From Enoplolaimus lenunculus (taxonomy: Eukaryota > Nematoda > Enoplea > Enoplida > Thoracostomopsidae): 64,000 nucleotides of DNA. Each line of letters begins with the position of its first letter. The first letter of the stretch is position 1. Shown one piece after another: positions 43,801 through 54,949 of the stretch. The position numbers and the translations under genes were made by a program. The stretch covers positions 18,709-82,708 of the forward strand of contig JASANG010002942.1 of assembly GCA_030248215.1 (NCBI GenBank). Reading direction: 5' to 3'. The notes beneath the pieces are model-generated. The model had not been told where the DNA came from and did not search any database. It saw only the letters and a program-made list of their open reading frames with translations.

Positions 43801-44903
43801 AAACCTTAAACTTTTTATGGCAGTTCGGAAAAAACGTTCAACCCCTCATCTTTCAGGGCCGTATTTTCTATGTATATACCTGACTTTGAAAACGCTTGAG
43901 CTACGAAACCAAACCGGGCGCTAATGACAAACAAAATGTAACAAAACAAGTGCTGTTGACAACAAATATTCATACGGACGCTAATGACAAACAAATGTAA
44001 CAAAACAAGTGCTGCTGTATTCACATAAACCGGTCCGTCCACTTGCAGATTGCAAAGCCTGAACAAAGTCAGCTATAAAATAAACAGGACAGCTAATTTG
44101 AATATTTTGTATATGTATATATAACATATAATATGTATAATATATATTTATATATAAATTTAATGTATAGATTTGCATCTATAAAAATATTTTCGTACAT
44201 TGCGGATATACAACAGATGTATGTTTCAGATATGCTGGGCTAAATAGCGGATCCAGCGGGATGGGGGTACTTTTTATGAGGTAAAATGGTATGGTCCCTC
44301 CCAACATTACATATTTCCCGCTCAAATAATTTTTTGGGGATAAAATGGTAAGATCTCTAAAATTTTGGCGCTTAACAGCATTTACCAGCACCCGCTTTCC
44401 CGCCAGATATTTCTGAATCCGCTTTAATTTTCTAAAAATAAAAATACCGTAGTCGCTAAAGAAAGACAAATATAGCAGATAAAAGACAGCAGCCGGGCGA
44501 ATTTACTATATGTAGAATCGCACAATAGTGTGATATACGGAAATAATATATGTAGGATTCTTGCCTCAGCGTGACTAAGCCTAAGCCTAAAGCGTAAGCC
44601 AACAAGCCTAAACCTAAGCGTAAGCCAAAATAAACTCCCACCTCTAAAATTTTGAACTAACACTTGTCTTTGAAAATTTTCACTGTAAAATTTTAAACCA
44701 ACAAAATTCTCGATTTTCCTCTAAAATGCTGCAAGTTTTGCAATGCGTTAACCCTAGGTTAACGCGTGTGGTCCACACACATAAATAATATGTGTGTTGT
44801 ATATAAATATATATAAAGGGTAAATTTTGCGTTTTGTCACGCGTTAACCCTACCTTATGACACTTTTTGTGGCAAGGGTAAATTTTATATTGTGAACGGC
44901 GCA
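40813..44903 (+). mobile_element. Harbinger-like non-autonomous element, 4.1 kb, with internal satellite
   Basis: About 70-base terminal inverted repeats without mismatch (40813-40882, 44834-44903) start TGCGCCGTTCACAATATAAA. TAA duplications lie at 40810-40812 and 44904-44906. The uninterrupted target exists at 38872-38890 (CAAACATAAACGGCC). TIRs with 3-base TAA duplication are the PIF/Harbinger pattern. No transposase or Myb-like frame is recognised, so it would need help in trans. The interior holds the satellite 41030-42850 and AT-rich sequence. Confidence 0.88.
41030..42850. repeat. ~215-bp satellite with telomere-like hexamers, ~8-9 copies
   Basis: Each unit has a CCTAAGCCTAAG stretch, GCGTTGCGAAACGG, ACATTGTATATAATCTAGAA, TTTTCGCA, ACCAAAAAGAATATAAACG and TATACAAGCTGTTAAACTG. 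Units alternate between CTATACCTAGCCTAAGTAAA and CTAAACCTAAGCCTAAGCAA variants, implying a ~434-base dimer as the amplified block. Later copies (from 42370) are more diverged. More copies occur at 50700-51130. Confidence 0.9.
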
Positions 44904-45190
44904 TAAACGGTCAATATATATTACTTTTAGGGACGTAACAGTAGATGGCGTATTCCTAAGCCTAAGCGTTGCAAAAATATGTTACTAAGCCTAAGCTTAA
45001 GCCTAAGCCTACGACTAAGCCTAAGATTAAGCAAAAAATGTAATATCTAGAATCTAAACCTACTCTTTTTTATATAGACCCACCAGAAACCTAGACGCCG
45101 CTTGAAGTATGTAACATGGGATCCATAAAACAATGAAATTTACAACACAAATTTCTTAAAAATTGACCAAATTTAGTCGCTGTCTATGTC
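44904..45190. repeat. Duplication block T, copy 2 (partial)
   Basis: Starts AAACGGTCAATATATATTAC directly after the element's right end and matches 38884 onward, including GACGTAACAGTAGATGGCG. It ends near GTCGCTGTCTATGT. Confidence 0.8.
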
Positions 45191-45679
45191 AAAAGTCCAT
45201 ACATGTCTACATGCAAAACTTCTTTAATGCCGTTCAAAAACCCAAATTTTACCTATGCCGAAGTCAACATCATCACAACAAATAACAAATGAACTCATCA
45301 GGATTTATATACTCATAGGTGTAGTTCATGCGCGTCAAATGAACATCGAGACGGCATCTGTTGCATCGTAATATATCTCTATTGCTGTTGGGAGGTAGTT
45401 GGCAAGATACACAACGACCTAAATCACAATACTAAAGATGCATTGATAGGTACATACATTTTCACTATGCAATACAATATTAAAAATTAGCAGAACCCAA
45501 AAATCTTAAAATGCTATCTTTCACTGATATCAAAAATTCACTTAACAGAGGTATAACAATAGGAAATTTTATACCGGTATCACGAATTTTTCACCCGACA
45601 TGAACTCGCTGACCACAACTGAAAATCCAGTTGACAGTTCAGTATAGCAAAAGCCTGTTTCACGTAGGTTTTAGGATAG

Positions 45680-46108
45680 CTAAAATATGTTTCGGGCGCA
45701 GCTGTCCAGACAACGAACATGTGAAGATTTTAGACTTTCTAGAAGTTTGCCAGCGTCGAAAAGTTCCGAACACATCGGCAGTAAAAACTGCTTGTTTTGA
45801 GCATCGTCATCCAAATTCGCACAAAAGTCAGAATCCATATCAGAAATTTGATGATCCGGTATTAAAGTTGTATGTGCAAGGTTTTGCGTTCTAGACAACG
45901 TAGATTGTTGACAATTTGATGTTTGTTGACCGAACGATACTCGATTTCCGTTCTCTGGACTGCTGCCAGCGATTCCGTTTATTGTAAGATCAAACATAAT
46001 TCGTGATTGGCCGTCATATTCTTCGATGTCGCTATCACTAGACTTGCTCTCTGAAGAACTGTCCGATTGTTGAAAACCATATTTTAAGATAGACGCAGCT
46101 GACAGCAA
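45680..46108 (-). CDS. Hypothetical Ser/Asp-rich exon
   Basis: An open stretch of 142 codons with acidic, Ser-rich sequence (QQSDSSSESKSSDSDIEEYD, later DMDSDFCANLDDDAQNK). It could begin at a CTGTCAG acceptor near 46093. Composition resembles the first exon (50540-50677) of the DDE-like gene downstream on the same strand, so it may be the 5' part of a second, partial copy. No known domain. Confidence 0.4.
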   Translation of the reverse strand: MLSAASILKYGFQQSDSSSESKSSDSDIEEYDGQSRIMFDLTINGIAGSSPENGNRVSFGQQTSNCQQSTLSRTQNLAHTTLIPDHQISDMDSDFCANLDDDAQNKQFLLPMCSELFDAGKLLESLKSSHVRCLDSCARNIF

Positions 46109-46291
46109 AGCGTCAAATTATTTTTTTACGATCTTTCAAAACACGTCTGATCTGCCTTAGAAAAGTAATTGACCTTTTCGCCTTAAAATAGGCATATATA
46201 TTTTATATATTGTATATATTTATACATATTTATATATATTTATATATATACCTACTTTGCTTTGTCTGCAACAGACGAGTGACGTAGTATT

Positions 46292-46505
46292 TCACTTGGT
46301 ATTCAAATAACAGGCATTTTCGGCCAAACGACGGGTAGCGTTTGTATCCAACATATCCAGCTGATTCTCTCCATTTCTCTGTTTGGCGTTGTGTGCCAAG
46401 GTTTCAGCAACATACCGCTTCATAGTGACAGATGGATATTCTATCATTTCTTTATGTGTATTTTCCATGGCAGCTATCACGGCAGCTTCTGCAAAAGCAA
46501 TATAT
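46292..46505 (-). CDS. Hypothetical exon, helical and charged
   Basis: After a CCTAG acceptor the frame reads IAFAEAAVIAAMENTHKEM, then YPSVTMKRYVAETLAHNAK and LAENACYLNTK, ending in a stop. Coding-like composition and the same strand as 45680-46108. It may belong to the same broken or partial gene. Not recognised. Confidence 0.35.
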
Positions 46506-46589
46506 CTAGGATTTAGCCGGCTTAGGCTTAGGAATATGCTTATGTATATTACTGTTCCGCCTCCGTTCGTAGAACCTAAATTGGCCCGT

Positions 46590-46750
46590 CAGGGTTTCAA
46601 CAGGAACTATTAAATTATGCTGGAGCAGTATTTAAACAAAATCAATTGAATTTTTTGCAGGAACAGGAACGGGAATTTGATTGAAATAAATTTTTATCTT
46701 CATAAATCATGTTTTGAAGGGTAAAATCTGAAGCTATCGTATTTTTAAAA
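46590..46750 (+). mobile_element. Left end of a hAT-type element (CAGGGTTTCAACAGGAAC family)
   Basis: CAGGGTTTCAACAGGAAC matches the left end of 8921-9263, followed by GCAGGAACAGGAACGGGAATT. The right end is not certain: GGAACAGGAAATATG near 47380 and GAACCGGAACAGAAAGC near 47578 are candidates. Confidence 0.5.
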
Positions 46751-48005
46751 AATTTTTGTACTTTCGAAAGAAATTATCGTAAATTATTTATTAACACGCA
46801 TATACACAGAAAAATGCGCACTAGTACACAGAAAACGATTAACGCTTGTGAGTGGAATATTTTGATGGGCATGTAGAGAGAAAATTGCAGTTGCCGTCTG
46901 ATCCAGCTTGCAATATTTGCATATATACGTATAGTGGATTGTAAAAAATTAAACTGTGGCCAGTGTTGGAATTCAGGAGTTCCTATTCCAAGCTGGACCA
47001 GTAACGTTTTTGAAAAGCGGCTCTTGTAGCCGCAGAATTTTAATAAACTCTATATTACCTTAAAATTTATGGTTTTGAAAATTTCACACCCTCCCCCCAG
47101 ATGTTCAGTCCATCTAACCGTAATTTAAATTATTTTTGTGCGTTTATAAAATATCATGCCGAAAATGAGTGTTTTGTTTCGTTTGGCATAGACCTGAATA
47201 TTCAGTGGCACGGAAAATTTACAAAAACGCTCATTTCGAAAAAAATAAATGTTTAGAGAAATGTATTTTGTCCATAGACTATGTACATGCACATACGTTT
47301 CATAAAACGACCACGACACGGCAGCTGTTCTCTGCTGCAAGTTTCACAGTCAGTCGAGCCCCATTTTCGTTTGGGATCAGGAACAGGAAATATGATTTCT
47401 CGTAGGAAAGATCCGTTGTCATAACATCGCTGATTCAGGCTAAAACAAATGTGTTTGGGTATGTTTTAAAAATTTCTCTGGTATTGTGGAGAAAACTTTT
47501 TTCCATTTTTGCCATCTGTTTCGTGCCTAAAAACATATATTTGAATTCCTGAACACAGGTGCAAAAAGAAAACGTATGGAACCGGAACAGAAAGCAAACA
47601 ATACCAAATTTTATATCAGAACAAACAATCTACAAGAATTCGGCCGCGCCACAATTTGTCATGCATCAGATGTCTAGGTGATGCATAAAAGACTGAAGCA
47701 CATGATGGGCGACGAACCTTTATTTTTAGTCGAATTTCACAAAATGTAGACACCATACGTATTTAATATTTGGCGATTTTTTTTCAAGCTTTGTTTTCTT
47801 AAATTTTAACAAAAACTATCTAAAAACGTTGTTTCAAAACTTACATACTAGCTATGTACTGAGGGTCCGCTTTTCCCTGAACGCAAGCAAAATGTTTACA
47901 ATCATGTTTGAAGCACGGAAACAAGCCGTAAAAGTACTGACTACGATACTTGGTCATGCAATGATTGTTAGCTATCGTTAGTATAGTTTCCATGGCTTTC
48001 CAGAC
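46751..48005. other. No gene seen
   Basis: AT-rich sequence with scattered GGAACAGG-type MITE remnants. The short frames here are not supported by splice sites or domains. Confidence 0.45.
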
Positions 48006-50677
48006 TTAAGGATATTTATCATGCGCCTTTTGCCTTTCTAGTTTGTTAGCTGACCGCAAAAAAGTGAGTAGCAATGCCCTGGGAATCAAAACCTCTTTGC
48101 TACCGTGTATCAACTGAATAGTTGTAGTACCAAAGACTGCGTTATTCACATGTGTTTTGTAATACTCCGTTACGCTGGCCATATTTTTATCAAGTAATTC
48201 TTTTCGCTCTGGAGTTCTCCAGTTATCGTTGTTGCCATGCATGTGCGATGGAATGTACAAATTTTCTTCTCTAAACTTTAGCGCCCCATTCATTCTTTCA
48301 ACACAATTTAGAAACGATCCGCCAGGATATCGTGTTGTGAGCATTACAATAGTTTGCCGACTGTATACATGAGCGAAGGCTAGCCAAAATTGCACCTCCT
48401 TGAAGTCAGGACCCACATCGCTGCCTCCATCTCGTCGATATATCCATATATCGTACATGTTCGAGTTCCACAACTCCACATGTTTCAATACGGCTTTTAA
48501 GTCAGCATATGCGCTTTGACGACACTAACAGCTGCCGCATTGTGCGAGACGTACTTTGGGATATACTAACTTGAAACCTAGATACCACTTTTGTATTCGT
48601 TAAAAGAAGAATGTTGCGAGTGCGTCGCCAATGTGTCTGTTCTAATCATTGCGGCATCATCAGAGTTGATTTCTATGGCTCCAGCATATTGTGGTTCACG
48701 AAATCTTTCAGTTTGTAAAATGCGTTACTCATAAACATATCTGGCGAAAATTTTGCAGTAAAACCCCTTCGCGCTCGTTTAAACTATACGTTGGCAAGCC
48801 CGTAATGACGATGTGTCAATTTCCGCAGTTTATGACGTTTCTGACAACAATAGAATACCAACGATTTTGAGAATTTTCGATTATTCTTGGTTTCAAGATG
48901 TCGTTTTATGGAACTAAATGTAACCTTTTCGCGAGGCCCAATTATTTTCCCTGTTTCATCAACAGCTCGTGGTTGATTAAACACATAAGCCGTTGTGTCT
49001 CGACGACAATCAGCTCCGACGGAATTGTACTTCACATATTGTTCAATTTCTTCACCAATATCAGCAGGCTAGTCTATAATTATCTTCTTCCAACGCACAA
49101 TGAAGTTTTTTCCGCTTAACTATTGTCTAAAGCTAGCGCAATATTAGGAACGTCATGTGGCGTATCTAACACACTGTTCAAATCAGGCTCATTAGCTTTT
49201 TGCAAAGCCAAAGCCATATCGTGTAAACAAGGTGGTAATTTTAACTTCATGCGTTTCTTTGCAAGTAGGAAGCATTTGTATATTAGGAGTCTAATGTTGG
49301 ATTGCATTCCACGTTACCAGCCTCCGTCATTTGACTTAATCTACAATTGGGATGATCAAAGATGTGCTTCAGAAACTTAGATACATCGATGGCTCTCGCG
49401 GATTTCTTAATTTCGGTTCTTAAAAATTTAATCAAGCCATCCGAGTCTTCATATTTCTTATGATACATTAATTTATCAAGTTTATTTTTTAAACTCGTAA
49501 GCCGTTTGATATCAAGTGATACCTCTGACTTCACATCTTTTGGTTTTCGAATTCCGTACTTCCGACATTGAACATTAGATAATTTGCCAAATTTCATTGC
49601 AGTATATTTCAAATATTTACGGGAAGATGCAGGCGCTATTTTTATTATTTTTAAGAATTCCTTCTGGCAAATTTCTGGATTTGGATTCCCTTTCGATTTC
49701 AGCAGCGCAACTCGCTGATCTACAGTTTGTTGCATAGTAAGGCCGTCACCCAATGCAACTACAAATTGCAGATTTGTTAGTTTACAACTGTATATTCCGA
49801 CGGGCAAGTATTGAAGTAAAAACTTTACTGCTCGCTTGCTGTCATGTTTCTTAGATACGATTCGCCAAACCTCTCGGAGCGTTGGACATTGATTTACCAT
49901 GATGAAATGAGCAATTACTATTTGTTTGTAAATTCTAGTATTTACAAAGCCTTTTAGATATATCTGAGCCGTGTGTGCAATAAAGGAACCAATTATGATT
50001 TTGTTTCGGCCGATTTGCCAACGCTTGGAAAGATTCGGAGTAGGAATAGCTGACCGATCTACCAATGCCTGATGTGTACGGCAGAAGATATTTACATATA
50101 TACCTGCCTAAGGAAAGTTTACCTGGTGATTAAATTCCCGTAATACTTGACGACTAAGTCCATACAGCTTTGCTGTGTTCGAAGCTGATTTCGTTAAACC
50201 ACTGTCGGCGTTAGAATCGGATTCCGCACTATCTAAAGTACAATAAAAACAGAAGAACATTGAACAACAAAACATTTTTAAAATCACAAAATTTTAAATT
50301 TTTATGCAAGAGTGACCCGTGACGCACGGCACCAGAATGTGGTACGAGAATCGGATTCCGCACTATAAGTACAATTTAAAACAAAAGAACATTGAACAAC
50401 AAAACATTTTTGAAGTCACAAAATTTTAAATTTTTATGCAAGAGTGACCCGTGACGCACGGCGCTGGAATGTGGTACGCCAAACTGCGTCACCCTAGAGT
50501 GGAACAATGAAAACACACAACACAAACGTTTTATTTTACCACTGCCAGACAAGTCTGTGTCCCGGCCGCTGGTAGAAAACTCCTCTCGGTCAGCGGTTTC
50601 GATTGTTGAACTGCTATCCGTGTACACAGAAGATTGTAACTGAGAATTGAAAGCTGAAATAGTGTTGTCATCCGGTG
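48006..50677 (-). CDS. Multi-exon gene with a DDE-transposase-like C-terminus
   Basis: Exons in transcription order: 50677-50540, 50232-50123, 50068-49313, 49256-49121, 49068-48784, a short exon around 48700-48560, and 48524-48006. Introns 2 and 3 are 54-56 bases. Phases across exons 1-4 agree. The later joins are less certain. Residues run from a Ser/Thr/Asp-rich N-terminus through a Lys-rich helical middle (exon 3, 252 codons) to a C-terminal domain with three acidic sites: EINSDDAAM, RDGGSDVGPD and NCVERMNGAL. The spacing and the DGGSDxxP/xVERMNG pair match a DDE-type RNase H-fold domain in uncharacterised invertebrate proteins. Probably a DNA-transposon or domesticated transposase gene. 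No TIRs were identified. The family name is unknown to me. Confidence 0.6.
50258..50480. repeat. Two-copy tandem duplication within the DDE-like gene
   Basis: About 50258-50365 and 50380-50480 share AACATTGAACAACAAAACATT, AAATTTTTATGCAAGAGTGA and CCCGTGACGCACGGC. The first copy is followed by GAATCGGATTCCGCACTAT, which also occurs at the 50232 exon edge. So an intron/exon border was partly duplicated. The GTGACGC-rich core recalls the minisatellite MITE at 23508. Confidence 0.7.
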
Positions 50678-50699
50678 CTATAACGAATAAAATAGGATT

Positions 50700-51901
50700 T
50701 CTGATGTTAAACGGTTTGTTATAGAACGGAGATTGAACCTGTAAAAGTAGATTAAGCGTATATATTCCTAAGCCTAAAGTGTTGCAAAAAGGTGCGCCTA
50801 AGCCTAAAACCTAAGCCTCAAGCTAAGCCTAAGTGAAAAATTGCAATCTGGTATCTAATTTTCTCAAGAAGGAAACTTTTTACCAAAAAAGAATACAAAC
50901 GAACAGGTGAAATATGCAAGCTAAACTGTTTGTTATAGAACGGAGATTGAAGCAGTAAATGTAGATTAATGGTATTCCGAAGCATAAGCGTTGGGAAAGT
51001 GTGTGCCAAAGCGTTGGGAAAAAGCGGGCGTAAGCCTAAGGCCTAAGACTAAACCTAAGCCTAAGCAAACTTTGTAATCAAGAATCTAATTTTCGCATGA
51101 AAGAAACTTTTTACCAAAAAAGAATATAAACGAACAGGTAGATTGAAGCCGTATTGGGGTCTAACCCATTTTGGCCGTGTGTAAAGAACAGGACAGCAAC
51201 AGAAGTATATAGCATATTTCTAAAGCCTAAGCCTTTTTAACCTATGCGTAAGGTGAGCCTATTCCTAAACCTAAGCCTAAGCCTAAGCCTAAGGAAAAAT
51301 TTAGTCTAAAGCTTAAGCTGACTCTATTACAGCCTCGTAGGAAAACGTTCAGGCCCTGTTCTTTGCATGGGACACACATTTTTAATACCACAAAAAATAT
51401 AAACGAATAGGTGGTATACATAAAATAGAAGTTGTTTTAAACTGTTTGTTATAGAACGGAGATTGAAGCAGTGTTTGTTGTCCTATATATACTTATAATA
51501 CGCAAGTCTTAAAACAGCCGGATCGTTTTCCGGCGGGGCTTTAATAGAGTCAGTTTAAGCATTAGACTAACTTTTTTGCGTAAGGCTTACGCTTACACTT
51601 AGGAAGAAGCTCATCCTTACGCTTAGGTTTAGGTTTAGGCTTAGGCTTAGCAATATGCTTATCCTTACGTCTATGCTTAGGTTTAGGAATATATTTTACT
51701 ACTATTCCGGCTTACATTGCCTAACTTGTATTAGCAAACCTTATTCGTTAGCCAAAACATTAATCGTAATCAGAATACTCTTAAGCTTAAGCCTAAGCCT
51801 AAAGTCTAAGCCAAGCAAAAACATAGACAAAGCTAGGCTTATTCTATTACAGTCACACAGAAAAACGTCCCGCTGTATACTGCAGTCATTTCAAATTTAC
51901 C
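50700..51901. repeat. Diverged satellite and telomere-like repeats
   Basis: Two or three worn copies of the 215-bp satellite (AAAAAAGAATATAAACGAAC, GTTATAGAACGGAGATTG) run to about 51480. TTAGGCTTAGG-type runs of opposite orientation follow at 51600-51690. A CGGATCGTTTTCCGGCGGGG block lies near 51520. Confidence 0.75.
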
Positions 51902-52736
51902 GTAAGACTCACAAGAGCGGCCGGAAACAGTAAACATTATTACATATTGCATTAAACACATGTACGCAATATTATCTGTACGCAATGACCTGACTGCGGT
52001 GACCTGACTTTCGCAGAATCTGTTTAATAAATGCCACCAACATCGTCGTGCTGCAACATAATGCGACATATAAACCGATATATAGCGATATGGTTCATTT
52101 GAAGGTCGAAATTTGAAAACAATTGTAGAGCTACAGTGCTTTCGCAGTATTACGATAATTCGCCGCCGCTTGAAAATAAATTTTTTGGTCGCAATAGCAG
52201 GATAGCTGGCTGGCTGCAGGCTTGCTATGAACGATGCGCCATTTAATTTGTTTAGTGTGATATACGGAAATAATATATGTAGGATTCTTGCCTCAGCGTG
52301 ACTAAGCCTAAGCCTAAAGCGTAAGCCAACAAGCCTAAACCTAAGCGTAAGCCAAAATAAACTCCCAGCTCTAAAATTTTGAACTAACACTTGTCTTTGA
52401 AAATTTTCACTGCAAAATTTTAAACCAGCAAAATTCTCGATTTTCCTCTAAAATGCTACAAGTTTTGCAATGCGTTAACCCTAGGTTAACGCGTGTGGTC
52501 CACACACATATAAATAATATGTGTGTTGTATATAAATATATATAGAGGGTAAATTTTGCGTTAACCCTACCCTAACGCGTGTCACAAAGTGCTCTGTGAC
52601 ACGCGTTAGGGTAGGGTTAACAGAAAAAAGTGTTAGGGTAGGGTTAACGCGCGACAAATTTAAAATTTGTCACGCGTTAACCCTACCTTATGACACTTTT
52701 TGTGGCAAGGGCAAATTTTATATTGTGAACTGAGCA
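51902..52736 (+). mobile_element. Internally deleted relative of the 4.1-kb Harbinger-like element
   Basis: 51902-52250 matches 42840-43200 and 52255-52500 matches 44515-44760, so about 1.3 kb is missing between them. The right end (TATTGTGAACTGAGCA, then TAAACGG) is worn compared with 44903 and carries extra TTAGGGTAGGGTTAACGCG palindromic sequence at 52555-52680. It is followed by block T as at 44904. Confidence 0.8.
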
Positions 52737-53600
52737 TAAACGGCCAATATATATTACTTTTAGGGACGTAACAGTAGATGCCGTATTCCTAAGGCTCAGC
52801 GTTGCAAAAATGTGTTACTAAGCCTAAGCTTAAGCCTAAGCCTAAGATTAAAGCAAAAATGTAATATCTAGAATCTAAACCTACTCTTTTTTATATAGAC
52901 CCACCAGAAACCTGGACGCCGCTTGAAGTAACATGGGATCCATAAAACAATGAAATTTACAACGCAAATATCTTTAAAATTGACCAAATTTAGTTGCTGT
53001 CTATGTTAAAAATAAGTCGTCTTTATTCCGTAGGCCACATCGAGTAGATTTGGATTCGGACGTTCCCTCGCATAACACACAGATAAATAACGGAGTTATA
53101 ACGAGTTCACACAGTTGTCGTGATATCTGAGACATTGCCTACAGTAACCGCCATACGTTGGAGCACTTTTGAACAAAGTGAACATCTTGGGTAGCTAGAT
53201 TCTATATATATAGTTTTTTGTTTAGGCTTATAGGCTTAGGAACACATTTTTGCAACGCTTTTAGGCCTAGGCTTAGGCTTAAGGATACGCTAATCTACTC
53301 AAAGCTTAGGCCTATGCCTAGGCTTAAGAAAACGCTAAATCTACTATACGCAACTAACATTGGCCGCAACGATAGAGATATAAGGATACATACAGAAATG
53401 AAAGATAAAATACGAAAGAGAACGATAGGTAAAATATGTATATACCTGCATGTAAAAAATGGAAAGCGTGTCACGACAATTCGTTGACCGACTCCCTCTA
53501 AATTTCATCATGCTAGGCTTAGGCATAGGACTATGCAGATTGAGGACGCTGTTGGATGATAAGTTGTCTGGTGACGAATTGTCGTAGATTCGATCTGCTT
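52737..53600. repeat. Duplication blocks T (copy 3) and S (partial)
   Basis: AAACGGCCAATATATATTAC opens a copy of 38881-39345. From 53216 it runs into block S (TAGGCTTATAGGCTTAGGAA, GCATAGGACTATGCAG), stopping at GTGACGAATTGTCGTAG. Confidence 0.8.
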
Positions 53601-53872
53601 AGTTGTATGCATCCCAATTCCAAACTGGGCTAGTTCAAATCGGAATTTATGTCTAAACGCTGCTCGTATCAATCAGAAAAGAGTATTTGCATCAGCTGTA
53701 AATATTTGAGTCAATCACAAGGCGTACACTTGTAGCAAAGAAAGAAAACACCGTGGTCCAGCCGAAGTTGTAAAATTCCGCCCCGGGCTAGCCTATTTGG
53801 AATTGGGCAGACGCCACATATATATGTTGCACGTTCCAAAAGTATATATATCCACCTTATGACTATGTTTCT

Positions 53873-54949
53873 TCATTTTTTGTACATTTCGATTGTAATT
53901 TGGCGACTGATCCACGGATGAGTGTTCAATGTTTCAAGTGCTGGACGGTCGTTGGGTTTCAATGACAGGCATACTCGAATTAAATCTTTGCATTCTTAAA
54001 AACGTATATATGCTATTTATATTTTTCATATTCCACACATTGGCAGTTGCAGATAGATTTGACACATATACTTTTTAAACTGGCACCAACATATTGCTCG
54101 TTTTAAACCACTGAAGCCGAAGGGTTGAACGAAACTTAAAAATAATGTACGATAAAAATAAAACCATAAACCATAACACGACCACGTTGAGGCAAAGTCG
54201 CGAAAAATGCATCACAAAGTTCTGCGCTACCTTTCGATAGGTTTGTCTTCAAATAAAGTTCACCACTGACAATATCTCGATCGCATACAAACGGTACACC
54301 TCCACAAAGCATAACATATAGTAAAATGCCTAAAACGGAAAGCAGACATGTTTTAGCAATATTAAAGTTGATATTAAAAAGGTATTGCCTATGTATTGAA
54401 AATAACTTATAAATGAATATGTAAAAACCACTGTTATGATAAAAGCATCGAAAAACGTACCTAACGACCAAACGGTAACAGGTTTTCCAAAATATTGTTT
54501 ACTCGTAATCCACTCTGGTGGGCAGAATACACGGGTTCCTAAAAAACTGTAATGTTTAGAGTCTAACGTTTGCTACGTGTTTGAAAGCTGTACCTAAACG
54601 TAAAATAGCCAATATTTCTGGTAGAGGCCAATAGAGGTTGCAAAACAACAGTGATAAAAACATTGAGATTGGTGTTGCGTCTGTCCAAATTAAATTATAA
54701 AAATCTGAAAGTTTTTATAGAGTTTTATTTAGCCCAGGCCAAATTGAAAAACCAGATTGGCCAATTGGCCTGAATAGCAGATACCCTATGACAGACAACG
54801 ACAATCTATACAAAGCGGAAACGCCTCACATATGCGTATAAGCTGGCCATTTGCAGCATTGATAAGAATATTTTCGTTTTTAATATCACCATGCAGCACA
54901 CCACGCGTAATGCACTGTTGTATCGTTTGAACAATCTTAAGCACTATAT
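53873..54949 (-). CDS. PIM-type Ser/Thr kinase C-lobe fragment, probable pseudokinase
   Basis: Exons in transcription order: 54949-54830, 54704-54594, 54538-54461, 54329-54231, 53994-53873, ending TGA. All have AG/GT borders and matching phases. Subdomain landmarks in PIM order are GVLHGDIKNENILIN (catalytic loop), GTRVFCPPEW (activation/APE region), VWSLGILLYVMLCGGVPF, and NDRPALETLNTHPWI. The usual HRD is HGD, and where DFG belongs the spliced sequence reads IYFYN. No N-lobe (Gly-loop, VAIK) is found upstream, where repeats begin. The layout suggests a 5'-truncated gene copy. Catalysis is unlikely. Whether it is expressed as a pseudokinase is unknown. Confidence 0.75.
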
